Shown piece after piece: positions 39,162 to 48,804 of a stretch of 64,000 bases of DNA. Made by a program: the position numbers and the translations under genes. The DNA comes from Marilutibacter chinensis (GTDB lineage: Bacteria; Pseudomonadota; Gammaproteobacteria; Xanthomonadales; Xanthomonadaceae): assembly GCF_021725675.1 (NCBI RefSeq), contig NZ_JAKJPO010000003.1:547631-611630 (forward strand), given 5' to 3'. The first letter of the stretch is position 1. Every line of letters begins with the position of its first letter. The notes under the pieces were generated by a model. It had not been told where the DNA came from and searched no databases. It saw nothing but the letters and a program-made list of their open reading frames with translations.

Positions 39162-40877
39162 TCAGTGGGCGGAGGCCTCGCCGGCGCCACGCGGCACGCG
39201 GATCTCGTCGACCAGGTCCTGCACGTGCTGCGGTGGCGGCGCGGTGACCCGCGAGACCACGAATGCCACCACGAAGTTCAGCAACATGCCGACCACGCCG
39301 ATGCCTTCCGGCGAGATGCCGAACAGCCAGTTGGCCGGCACGTTCTCCGCCATCGGCGTCATGAACACGCCCTTGAACCAGACGATGTAGCCGACCGTGA
39401 ACACCAGGCCGACCAGCATGCCGGCCACCGCGCCCTGCATGTTGGTTCTCTTGTCGAAGATGCCGAGCACGATCGCCGGGAAGAACGAGGCCGCGGCCAG
39501 TCCGAATGCGAACGCCACCACCTCGGCGACGAAGCCCGGCGGGAAGATGCCGAGCAGGCCCGCCACCACGATTGCCAGTGCTGCCGCGATGCGTGCGTAC
39601 ATCAACTCCTGTTTCTCCGTGATGTTGGGCATCACCACCTTCTTCAGCAGGTCGTGCGATATCGCCGAGGAGATCACCAGCAACAATCCGGCCGCTGTGC
39701 TGAGCGCGGCGGCGAGGCCGCCGGCGGCAACCAACGCGATCACCCACGCCGGCAGGCGCGCGATCTCGGGATTGGCCAGCACCATGATGTCGCGATCGAT
39801 GGTCATCTCATTGCGGTCGTCCTTGGCGTAGAACATCCGGCCATCGCCGTTCTTGTCCTCCCAGGCGATGAGTCCGGTCTTCTCCCAGTTCTTGACCCAC
39901 GTCGGCGCGGTCGCATACTCGGTGCCCTGCATGTCGGCACCGTTGATGGTCTGGATCATGTTGACGCGGGCGAAGCTCGCCACCGCAGGCGCGGTCGTGT
40001 AGAGCAGGGCGATGAACAGCAGCGCCCAGCCGGCCGAACGACGCGCGTCACGCACCTTCGGCACGGTGAAGAAGCGCACGATCACGTGCGGCAGGCCCGC
40101 GGTGCCGACCATCAGCGCCAAAGTGATGCAGAACACATCGATCGTCGATTTGCTTCCATCCGTGTATGGCGCAAAGCCGAGTTCGGTACTGAGTCCATCG
40201 AGCTTGTCGAGCAGGTACACGCCGCTGCCGTCGGCGAGCTGGCTGCCGAAGCCGATCTGCGGGATCACGTTGCCGGTCAGCAGCATCGAGATGAAGATCG
40301 CCGGCACCAGATAGGCGAAGATCAGCACGCAGTACTGCGCGACCTGGGTGTAGGTAATGCCCTTCATGCCGCCGAGCACGGCGTAGAAGAACACGATCGC
40401 CATGCCGATGATCACACCGGTGGTGATGTCGACCTCCAGGAAGCGGCTGAACACGATGCCGACGCCACGCATCTGTCCGGCGACGTAGGTGAACGAGACG
40501 AAGATCGCGCATACCACCGCCACCAGACGCGCGGTGTCGGAGTAGTAGCGGTCGCCCACGAAGTCCGGCACGGTGAACTTGCCGAACTTGCGCAGGTACG
40601 GCGCCAGCAGCAGCGCCAGCAGCACGTAGCCGCCGGTCCAGCCCATCAGGTACACGGCGCCGTCGTAACCCATGAACGAGATCAGGCCGGCCATCGAGAT
40701 GAACGACGCCGCGCTCATCCAGTCGGCCGCTGTCGCCATGCCGTTCATGACCGGGTGGACGCCGCCGCCGGCGACGTAGAACTCGCGCGTGCTCGCCACC
40801 CGCGACCAGAACGCGATGCCGATGTAGAGCGCGAAGGTGAGACCGACCAGCAGGTAGGTCCAGGCTTGTACGGACAT
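39162..40877 (-). CDS. actP: Cation/acetate symporter ActP (SSS family)
   Basis: A 571-residue sodium:solute symporter with about 13 membrane helices, importing acetate (and pyruvate or propionate) with a cation. N-terminal STREFYVAGGGVHPVMNG and AADWMSAASF are typical of the acetate/glyoxylate branch; KGITYTQVAQY, GTAGLPHVIVRFF and AALSTAAGLLLVIS follow. The DUF4212 gene is its usual small partner, separated by 12 bp. A strong intrinsic terminator follows the stop. Confidence 0.94.
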   Translation of the reverse strand: MSVQAWTYLLVGLTFALYIGIAFWSRVASTREFYVAGGGVHPVMNGMATAADWMSAASFISMAGLISFMGYDGAVYLMGWTGGYVLLALLLAPYLRKFGKFTVPDFVGDRYYSDTARLVAVVCAIFVSFTYVAGQMRGVGIVFSRFLEVDITTGVIIGMAIVFFYAVLGGMKGITYTQVAQYCVLIFAYLVPAIFISMLLTGNVIPQIGFGSQLADGSGVYLLDKLDGLSTELGFAPYTDGSKSTIDVFCITLALMVGTAGLPHVIVRFFTVPKVRDARRSAGWALLFIALLYTTAPAVASFARVNMIQTINGADMQGTEYATAPTWVKNWEKTGLIAWEDKNGDGRMFYAKDDRNEMTIDRDIMVLANPEIARLPAWVIALVAAGGLAAALSTAAGLLLVISSAISHDLLKKVVMPNITEKQELMYARIAAALAIVVAGLLGIFPPGFVAEVVAFAFGLAAASFFPAIVLGIFDKRTNMQGAVAGMLVGLVFTVGYIVWFKGVFMTPMAENVPANWLFGISPEGIGVVGMLLNFVVAFVVSRVTAPPPQHVQDLVDEIRVPRGAGEASAH

Positions 40878-40889
40878 GATCGGCCCCCG

Positions 40890-41156
40890 TCAGTCGTGTT
40901 CGTGCAGGTCGAGCGCGCGCTCGAGCCGGTTCATCCGCCATGCGTAGTAGAAGATCAGCACGACGAAAACGTATATCGATCCCTGCTGGGCGAAGAAGAA
41001 GCCCAGCTTGAAGCCGCCGATGCGGATCGCGTTGAGCGCGTCCGCGAACAGGATTCCCGCGCCGAACGAGACCGCGGCCCAGATCACGAGCAGGATCGTC
41101 ATCAGCCTCAGGTTCGCCCGCCAGTACTGCGCGGCATTGATGTGCTTGCCGGACAT
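40890..41156 (-). CDS. DUF4212 small membrane subunit of the SSS transporter
   Basis: An 88-residue protein with two membrane helices (MTILLVIWAAVSFGAGILFA and FFAQQGSIYVFVVLIFYYAW) and the YWRANLRLM opening typical of DUF4212. Such proteins are nearly always beside SSS acetate symporters and probably assist them. Start set at MSGKHINAAQ; longer frames through 42908 are not coding. Confidence 0.9.
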   Translation of the reverse strand: MSGKHINAAQYWRANLRLMTILLVIWAAVSFGAGILFADALNAIRIGGFKLGFFFAQQGSIYVFVVLIFYYAWRMNRLERALDLHEHD

Positions 41157-41173
41157 GGTGCTGCCCTCCTCGC

Positions 41174-42532
41174 TCAGAAGCTGTACTTGACTGTGGTGTG
41201 GAAGCGCTTGAGATCGCCCTCGCGATCGTCCTCGAGCGAGCGCTGTCCGTAGCTGACCTCGGCGCCGATGTCGAGCTTCGGGAACGGCGAGTAGATCAGG
41301 TTCGCGCGCAGCGACTGCGAGCGCTCGGTCACCCCGTAGCCGGTCAGGGACGGATCGTTGTCGTAGTGCGCGGCCGAGTAGATCAGGTTGCCGCGCAGCT
41401 TCGGACCGAACACGTGCCGCCAGCCGGCGAACATGCCGTAGCCGGTGATCGCGTCGATGTCGCCGTCGGCGTCCGCGACCACGTCCGTGCCCATGCCGAA
41501 GGCCATGTAGCGGCCCAGGCCGCTGCCGGCGTTGACCATGTAGCGGATGTCGTCGTTGTCGCCGATGTTGAACCTGCCGGCCACGCTCAGCGCGCCGCCG
41601 GTGGCGGTCTCGTCGCCGTCCTTGAACTGGCGCAGCATGCCGGCGACGCTGAAGTGACCCCAGTCGCCCTTGGTCGTCCAGCGTCCGGTGACATCCGGCA
41701 TCACGTTGTCGCCGGAGGTGTGGCGTCCGGTGCCCTGGTAGTCGGTGACCAGGGTCTGCGGGTTCTCGAGAGAGAACGACCACGGACCGCTGGTGTAGCG
41801 GACCTGGGCCTGACGCACGAAGATCGTGCCGTCGGTGACGCCGAGGAAGTCGACGGTGTCGGGCAGCGAGCCCAGGTCCTGGAAGTTGGTCCAGGTCTGG
41901 CCGGCCAGCCAGTTGTTCCAGGTCACGTATGCGTGGCGGATGGTGATGCCGTGGGTGTTGGTCGACAGTTCGTTGCCGAGATTGTTGCTGCCACCGCCGA
42001 ACAGGTCGGCCTCGATGTAGCCGCGGAACTTGTCGCCGTCGTCGCTGGTGTAGTCGGCCGCGAACCAGAAGCGCGAGAACTGCGCGCCGAAGTCGGTATA
42101 CGGGTCGACATCGGGCTCGGCGCCGTCGGCGGCCACCGGGATCGTGCTGGGCACGTAGAACATGCGACCCGCCGATCCTTCCGCGATCTGGCCGTCGCTG
42201 GTGTCGGTGACCATCGCGTCGAGCTTGATGAAGCCGCCGTAGGAGAAGGCGCCGCCGGGCGTACCGGTCAGGATCGGCGTCGACTGCGCTTTGGGCGCGG
42301 CCGCCGTTTGCGCGACCTGTTGCGCGGCCTGCTGTTGTGCGGCCTGTTCCTGGATTGCCTGCTGTTGTACACCCTGTTGCTGAACTAGCTGCTGGACCAT
42401 CTTCTCGAGCTCGGCGACGCGGGCTTCGAGTTCGATCTCTTTCGCGGTCTGGGCGTGGGCGAAGCCGGGCAGCGCCAGCGCCAACGTCAACGCCGCCACC
42501 AGGGGCCGCTTGCGCGCAATGCGTGTGGACAT
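41174..42532 (-). CDS. DcaP-like trimeric outer-membrane porin
   Basis: A 452-residue porin. Signal peptide ([18 protein letters not shown]), then a coiled-coil with Glu and a Gln-rich run (about residues 25-70, with repeated QQ motifs), then a 16-strand barrel ending in the C-terminal Phe. [10 protein letters not shown] opens the barrel and the L3-type region has [13 protein letters not shown]. DcaP porins take up dicarboxylates and other small anions. Placement at the end of the actP operon, divergent from acs, suggests outer-membrane uptake of a carboxylate. Ribosome site GGGAGGG. Confidence 0.85.
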   Translation of the reverse strand: MSTRIARKRPLVAALTLALALPGFAHAQTAKEIELEARVAELEKMVQQLVQQQGVQQQAIQEQAAQQQAAQQVAQTAAAPKAQSTPILTGTPGGAFSYGGFIKLDAMVTDTSDGQIAEGSAGRMFYVPSTIPVAADGAEPDVDPYTDFGAQFSRFWFAADYTSDDGDKFRGYIEADLFGGGSNNLGNELSTNTHGITIRHAYVTWNNWLAGQTWTNFQDLGSLPDTVDFLGVTDGTIFVRQAQVRYTSGPWSFSLENPQTLVTDYQGTGRHTSGDNVMPDVTGRWTTKGDWGHFSVAGMLRQFKDGDETATGGALSVAGRFNIGDNDDIRYMVNAGSGLGRYMAFGMGTDVVADADGDIDAITGYGMFAGWRHVFGPKLRGNLIYSAAHYDNDPSLTGYGVTERSQSLRANLIYSPFPKLDIGAEVSYGQRSLEDDREGDLKRFHTTVKYSF

Positions 42533-42658
42533 GATTCCCTCCCAAGGAATGCCGTGGCCATGCACGGTCAGCCGGAGCCTGCGCGCAGTCCTTCTCGGGG
42601 AACCATTCGCCATTGGTCGATAGCGGGCGTCGTCGCGCGGCCGCCCGGTCCGGTTTGC

Positions 42659-42668
42659 GACCATGGTC
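42659..42668. promoter_or_regulatory. Palindrome GACCATGGTC between porin/actP and acs
   Basis: A perfect 10-bp palindrome near the middle of the 321-bp divergent promoter region (42533-42853). A shared operator for the linked regulator is possible; no experimental site for CrbR-type proteins was available to compare. Confidence 0.25.
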
Positions 42669-42853
42669 TAAGCCGGCCGATACCGGATGCACGGGCCGTT
42701 GGGGCAAACTGGACGTCCGACGAGGCCCGTTCGTTGCGCTGCAGCACGCCGTTGCGATTCGCATTGCGACCGAGGTCCGCGCCTGCCATCGCCGCGGCAC
42801 CGGCGCCGCGACCCAGGAAACCGCCATCAGGCCCTTTACGAGTGGAGCGCCCC

Positions 42854-44806
<1,953 letters not shown>

Positions 44807-44908
44807 ACTTCGCGGCGCGCCCTTCCCGAGGGCGGGGAGCTCGACGCCGGATGCATGCCGCCTGCTGTAGGCTCGTCGCGCAAGACGCCAACCTGTAGTA
44901 CCTCTCCT

Positions 44909-44938
44909 CCGCCGCCCCTGTTCCGCGCAGGGCGGCGG
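44909..44938. repeat. Hairpin in the leader of the response-regulator gene
   Basis: CCGCCGCCC and GGGCGGCGG pair over 9 bp with a 12-nt loop, 30 bp upstream of the regulator ATG. It could attenuate read-through from acs. No T-tract. Confidence 0.45.
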
Positions 44939-44966
44939 CCCCCAAGGAATCCTTCCCGGAACCCGG

Positions 44967-45650
44967 ATGCCACCCGCCCCCACCCATACCGTCATCGTCG
45001 CCGACGACCACCCGCTGTTCCGAGAAGCGCTGCGCGGCGCGGTCGCGCGCGTGCTCCCCGAGGCGCGACTGCGCGAGGCCGACGGCGTCGAATCACTGTA
45101 CGCCCTGGTCGAAGGCGAGCCCGACGCCGACCTGCTGCTGCTCGACCTCAACATGCCCGGCGCGCAGGGCTTCAGCGCGCTGGTGCACCTGCGTGCGCTG
45201 CATCCGCAGCTGCCGATCGTCGTGGTCTCCGCACGCGAGGAACCGGCGGTGATGCGGCGCGCGCTCGACCACGGTGCGGTCGGTTTCATTCCGAAGTCCG
45301 CCGACGCCACGACCCTGGGCGAGGCGATCACCGCGGTGCTCGACGGCGACCGCTGGGCGCCGGCCGCGGCGTTGTCGGCACCGGCCGCCGACGACGCCGA
45401 GTACGACGCGGCACAGCGCGTGCGCGACCTTACCCCGCAGCAGTTCCGGGTCCTGCAGATGCTCGGCGCCGGTCTGCTCAACAAGCAGATCGCCTACGAC
45501 CTCGGCGTGTCGGAGGCGACGATCAAGGCCCACGTGACCGCGATCCTGCGCAAGCTCGGCGCCAACAACCGCACCCAGGCGGTGCTGATTGCCGGCCGGC
45601 TGGCGGTCGATCCAGGCGCGATCGTGCCGCCGCCCGAGGAGCAGGACTAG
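44967..45650 (+). CDS. LuxR-family response regulator, CrbR-like
   Basis: A 227-residue protein: REC domain (residues 8-125; VADDHPLFREAL, phospho-acceptor D60 in LLLLDLNMPG, Lys in FIPKSAD) and C-terminal LuxR HTH (DLTPQQFRVLQMLGAGLLNK; SEATIKAHVTAILRKLG). Adjacency to acs and presence of a CrbS-like kinase 5 kb on fits the acetate-switch system (CrbS-CrbR; MxtR-ErdR in pseudomonads). Confidence 0.88.
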   Translation: MPPAPTHTVIVADDHPLFREALRGAVARVLPEARLREADGVESLYALVEGEPDADLLLLDLNMPGAQGFSALVHLRALHPQLPIVVVSAREEPAVMRRALDHGAVGFIPKSADATTLGEAITAVLDGDRWAPAAALSAPAADDAEYDAAQRVRDLTPQQFRVLQMLGAGLLNKQIAYDLGVSEATIKAHVTAILRKLGANNRTQAVLIAGRLAVDPGAIVPPPEEQD

Positions 45651-45704
45651 CGGCAGCACGCGCGCCCCTTCCGCGACGCCCCCGCGATCTGCTCCAATCG
45701 GCGC

Positions 45705-46991
45705 ATGAGCGCCCTTCCGGACCGCAACGACGTCCAGTACCCGGGCGGCATCCATCTGGCGATCTCGCTGGCCTGGGCCAAGGGCGCCTACACGGTGCCG
45801 ATCGCATTCGGCAGCGGCCGGCGAACCGCGAACCTCGTCCTCGACACCGGCAGCAGCACCCTGGTCGTGCTGCCGCACGCCTATCTGCCCGAAGACGACG
45901 AAGCCCTGAGTGCCACCGCCTGGGCGCAGGAGGTCCGCTACGGCCAGGGCACCTGGGCCGGCCCGGTGGTGCGGACCCGGCTCGCGTTCGGCCACGGCGC
46001 ACACGCATGCGGCATCGACGACGCCGAGGTCTCGGTGATCGAGGCCGCCGCGCAGGATTTCAGGGATGCCGACGGCATCTTCGGCCTGGCCTACTCCGGG
46101 CTCGACATCGCCCACGACATGGGCGGCGTGCTGAGCGCCCGCGGTGCCGATCCGGCGCTGACCTGGCCGTGGCCGTTCGAAGCGGACGACGACGACCTGG
46201 ACGCCTTCGGCACCCTGTTGCGCCAACAGCCGCGGGTTGCGCTGCAGCCGTTGTTCTCGCAGCTGGCCGGGCAGGGCCGGATCCAGGACCGCTTCGGCAT
46301 GCTGGTGCGACGCGCGCTGGTGCACGTGCTCGACGACGCGGTCGACGACGATGTGCTGGACGCCGATCCGCTCAACCGTGGGGTAATGGTCCTCGGCGGT
46401 GGCGAGGATGCGCCGGCACTGCACACCGGCCGGTTCCAGGACGTGCGCATCGTCCACGACCTCTACTACAACGCCAACCTGCTCGCGGTGCAGGTGGGCG
46501 ACCGGCCACGCATCGCGGTGCCGCCACTGGACCCGCAGTACGCCCGGCGCGCCGCCAGCAACGCGATCCTCGACACCGGCAGCAGTTTCCTGGTGCTCGA
46601 GGCGGGCACCCACGATGCGATCATGGCCGGGCTGACCGCGATCGACCCGCGTCTGCCGGCGCTCTGCGGGAAGTTCCGGGACACCTTCAACGCCAGCGGG
46701 CACGGCGTCGCCAACGCCGAAGTCGACGCACTGGACTGGCCGGTGCTGACCTTCCACCTGGAAGGCGAGGGCGGCAGCGAGACCGCCTTGGCCTGTCCGC
46801 CGGAGCACTACTGGCCGCGCAACGCGATGTATGCCGGCGAGTCGTTCTTCCTGCTGATGCCGCAGCTGCCCGGCTGGCCGAACGAGTCGATCCTCGGCCT
46901 GCCGCTGATGGCCGGCCACTACTGCCTGTTCGACCGCTGCGCGGACGGCGGCGTCGGCCGCGTCCGGATCGCACCGGCGCATCCGTTGTAG
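45705..46991 (+). CDS. Pepsin-family (A1) aspartic peptidase homolog
   Basis: A 428-residue bilobal aspartic peptidase. Both catalytic motifs are intact: LDTGSSTLVV at D47 and ILDTGSSFLVLE at D290. The flap Tyr79 (VRYGQGTWAG) and DGIFGLAYSGL resemble pepsin, as does LGGGEDAPALHTGRFQDV. No signal peptide, unlike eukaryotic pepsins, so it may be cytosolic, as known for the few bacterial homologs (shewasin-type). An acidic insertion is at about 157-168. It precedes the GNAT gene by 7 bp. Confidence 0.88.
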   Translation: MSALPDRNDVQYPGGIHLAISLAWAKGAYTVPIAFGSGRRTANLVLDTGSSTLVVLPHAYLPEDDEALSATAWAQEVRYGQGTWAGPVVRTRLAFGHGAHACGIDDAEVSVIEAAAQDFRDADGIFGLAYSGLDIAHDMGGVLSARGADPALTWPWPFEADDDDLDAFGTLLRQQPRVALQPLFSQLAGQGRIQDRFGMLVRRALVHVLDDAVDDDVLDADPLNRGVMVLGGGEDAPALHTGRFQDVRIVHDLYYNANLLAVQVGDRPRIAVPPLDPQYARRAASNAILDTGSSFLVLEAGTHDAIMAGLTAIDPRLPALCGKFRDTFNASGHGVANAEVDALDWPVLTFHLEGEGGSETALACPPEHYWPRNAMYAGESFFLLMPQLPGWPNESILGLPLMAGHYCLFDRCADGGVGRVRIAPAHPL

Positions 46992-46998
46992 GAACGAC

Positions 46999-47544
46999 AT
47001 GACGGATGCAGACATCCTCGACACCGGACGTTTCCGCCTGCGGCCGCTGCGCGAGGATTCGGACAAGGACAGGACGCTCTATTGCGCGCTCTACACAAGC
47101 CCGGGGGTCATGGCACGGATCATGCCGCCGCTGTCGATGGCGGCGGCCGGCCGCCTGTACGAGCGGGCGCTGCAGTGGGCGCGCAGCGACCGGCCCGGCC
47201 ATCGCTTCTGGATGATCGACAGCCGCATCGACGGCGCGGCGATCGGGGTCGCGGGCTACGTCCGCAGGGGCGCCGAGGCCGAGATCGGCGTGCTGCTGGT
47301 CGAACCATGGTGGCAGCGCGGCGTGTCGAGCGAGGTGTTCGTCCCGTTGATCGCCCATGGCTTCGAGCGGATGGGTCTGACGCTGGTGACCGCCGAGCGC
47401 CCCGACGACGATCACGCCAGGGTGATCGACCGCCTGTTGGGACGGTTCGGCTTCGTCCGCACGCCAGATCGCGCCAGCGCCCCGGGGCAATGCCGCTGGG
47501 AGCTGCCCTGTTCAGCCTGGAAGGCCCGTCAACCGGCCGTCTGA
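46999..47544 (+). CDS. GNAT-family N-acetyltransferase (RimJ/RimL-like)
   Basis: A 181-residue acetyltransferase of the RimJ/RimL group: TGRFRLRPLREDSDKD opening, IDGAAIGVAGYVRRGAEAEIGVLLVEPWWQRGV with the acceptor-loop pattern of the family, and a C-terminal RLLGRFGFVRTPD. Such enzymes acetylate protein N-termini or small molecules. Seven bases after the pepsin-like gene, so likely co-transcribed. Substrate unknown. Confidence 0.83.
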   Translation: MTDADILDTGRFRLRPLREDSDKDRTLYCALYTSPGVMARIMPPLSMAAAGRLYERALQWARSDRPGHRFWMIDSRIDGAAIGVAGYVRRGAEAEIGVLLVEPWWQRGVSSEVFVPLIAHGFERMGLTLVTAERPDDDHARVIDRLLGRFGFVRTPDRASAPGQCRWELPCSAWKARQPAV

Positions 47545-47550
47545 ATCATT

Positions 47551-47578
47551 TTGCAAAGTCTGGCGGTACGGGTATTGT
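47551..47578 (+). promoter_or_regulatory. Candidate sigma-70 promoter of the borosin operon
   Basis: TTGCAA, then 16 nt, then TATTGT, in an AT-richer stretch that begins 7 bp after the GNAT stop. It is 43 bp upstream of the methyltransferase ATG, suggesting an independent transcript. Confidence 0.45.
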
Positions 47579-47584
47579 CCTCCT

Positions 47585-47612
47585 GCTGCAAGGGGAACGC
47601 TGCAAGGGGAAC
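47585..47612 (+). repeat. Tandem 14-bp repeat containing the methyltransferase ribosome site
   Basis: GCTGCAAGGGGAAC occurs twice in direct tandem (47585-47598 and 47599-47612). The second copy supplies AAGGGGA 10 nt before the methyltransferase ATG, so repeat number could alter translation initiation. A third AGGGG follows at 47614-47618. Confidence 0.75.
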
Positions 47613-47620
47613 CAGGGGAA

Positions 47621-48475
47621 ATGACGGGACCGGTCGCGAAGCCGCCGGGCAGGCTTGCCTGTGTCGGACTGGGGATGATGCTCGGGGCCCATGTCGGCCC
47701 ACGGGCGCGCAGCCATGTCGAACAGGCCGACGTCGTGTTCGCCGCCGTCTCCGATCCGCTGGTCGAGGAATGGCTGCGGCAGATGAACCCCGATGTGCGC
47801 AGCCTGCAGCCGTTCTATGCCGAGGGCAAACCGCGCCACGACACCTACCGGCAGATGGTCGAGGCGATGCTCGTCGAGGTCCGCGCAGGCAAGCATGTCT
47901 GCGGCGCGTTCTACGGCCACCCCGGCGTATTCGCCAAGGCGCCGCACGACGCCGTCGCCCTGGCACGCGCGGAAGGTTTCCATGCGCACATGGAACCGGG
48001 CATATCCGCCGAGGACTGCCTGTACGCCGATCTTGGCATCGACCCGGGACGCATCGGCTGCCAGCACTACGAAGCCAGCCAGCTGCTGTTCTACCGTCGC
48101 CGACTGGATCCCAGCGCCTACCTGGTGCTGTGGCAGGTCGGGATCGTCGGCGACCGCAGCTACCGCCGCTTCGCCACCGGCCCGGCGCATCGCCGGTTGC
48201 TGGTCGAACGCCTGCTCCAGGACTACCCCGCCGACCACGGAGTCATCGCCTACGAGGCGGCGACCCTGCCGATCGCCCGACCCCGGATCGAGCGCGCGAA
48301 GCTGCACGAGCTGCCCGGCCTGCCGCTGCAGATGCACACCACCCTCGTCGTGCCGCCCGCGTGCCCGATGGAACCCGATGTCGTCATGCAGGCGCGCATC
48401 GCCGCGCTTGAACGCTCGGGGCAGGTCGAACCGCCGCCGTCGTACACACCACCACTGGAAGAAGGAGTCGCCTGA
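47621..48475 (+). CDS. Split-borosin peptide backbone alpha-N-methyltransferase (OphMA/SonM-like)
   Basis: A 284-residue protein of the tetrapyrrole-methylase fold that is close to the methyltransferase part of borosin enzymes. The SAM-site opening is VGLGMMLGAHVGPRA; then SLQPFY (Tyr66), GKPRHDTY (Arg72, Tyr76), VCGAFYGHPGVF (Tyr98) and GISAEDCLYADLGIDPG. Tyr66, Arg72, Tyr76 and Tyr98 fall at the numbers of the OphMA active-site residues; position 63 is Gln instead of Tyr. It lacks a fused substrate tail, so the substrate must be a separate peptide, the next gene. It would methylate backbone amides. Coupled to the next gene by TGATG. Confidence 0.88.
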   Translation: MTGPVAKPPGRLACVGLGMMLGAHVGPRARSHVEQADVVFAAVSDPLVEEWLRQMNPDVRSLQPFYAEGKPRHDTYRQMVEAMLVEVRAGKHVCGAFYGHPGVFAKAPHDAVALARAEGFHAHMEPGISAEDCLYADLGIDPGRIGCQHYEASQLLFYRRRLDPSAYLVLWQVGIVGDRSYRRFATGPAHRRLLVERLLQDYPADHGVIAYEAATLPIARPRIERAKLHELPGLPLQMHTTLVVPPACPMEPDVVMQARIAALERSGQVEPPPSYTPPLEEGVA

Positions 48476-48747
48476 TGTCGAATGTCGTGAAGTTCCTGGA
48501 AACCCTGGGACAGAACCTGGAGATCGTCAGCGATGCCGATTTCATGGATGCGGTGGCTGCGGCGCCGGTGGACGGTGACGTCCGGCAGGCGCTCGCGACC
48601 CGCGATCCGGCTCGACTGAACATGGCCGTTGGCCACACCTGCACGGTGCTCTCCCTGCTGGTTCCGGCCGAGGAAGAGCCGCAGCAGGAAGAGGAGACCG
48701 AACGGGACGCTCCGGACGAGGGCGAAACCGAAGCGCGCGCCGCCTGA
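48475..48747 (+). CDS. Split-borosin precursor peptide (borosin binding domain plus core)
   Basis: A 90-residue peptide whose ATG overlaps the methyltransferase stop and has its own GAAGGAG site. Residues 1-52 are helical and resemble the SonA-type borosin binding domain (VKFLETLGQNLEIVSDADFM; VRQALATRDPARLNMAVG). Residues 53-66 (GHTCTVLSLLVPAE) are a beta-prone hydrophobic stretch, the likely methylated core, with one Cys at 56. Residues 66-90 are an acidic tail (EEEPQQEEETERDAPDEGE). Precursor assignment rests on order, overlap, size and the matching binding-domain pattern; sites of methylation are inferred. Confidence 0.85.
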   Translation: MSNVVKFLETLGQNLEIVSDADFMDAVAAAPVDGDVRQALATRDPARLNMAVGHTCTVLSLLVPAEEEPQQEEETERDAPDEGETEARAA

Positions 48748-48804
48748 CGCGAACGCGGCGGCAGGGTGCTCGCACGCCCTGCCGCCCTTGCTCCTTCCGG
48801 AACG

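Noticed and set aside
38813..39247. 144-residue open frame in the gap before actP
   Set aside because: No ribosome site, low-complexity basic composition, and it overlaps the actP terminator and 3' end.
45705..46991. Retroviral-type (A2) single-lobe aspartic protease
   Set aside because: Two DTGSS lobes and pepsin-like internal motifs in one chain mean the A1 (bilobal) family.
47621..48475. Cobalamin or sirohaem-type precorrin methylase
   Set aside because: The fold is shared, but the Y66/R72/Y76/Y98 set, YGHPGVF and GISAEDCLYADLGIDPG match borosin methyltransferases, and no cobalamin genes are near.
48475..48747. Spurious short open frame
   Set aside because: It has a good ribosome site, overlaps the upstream stop by TGATG and has a helix-core-tail layout expected of a split borosin precursor, so it is kept as a gene.
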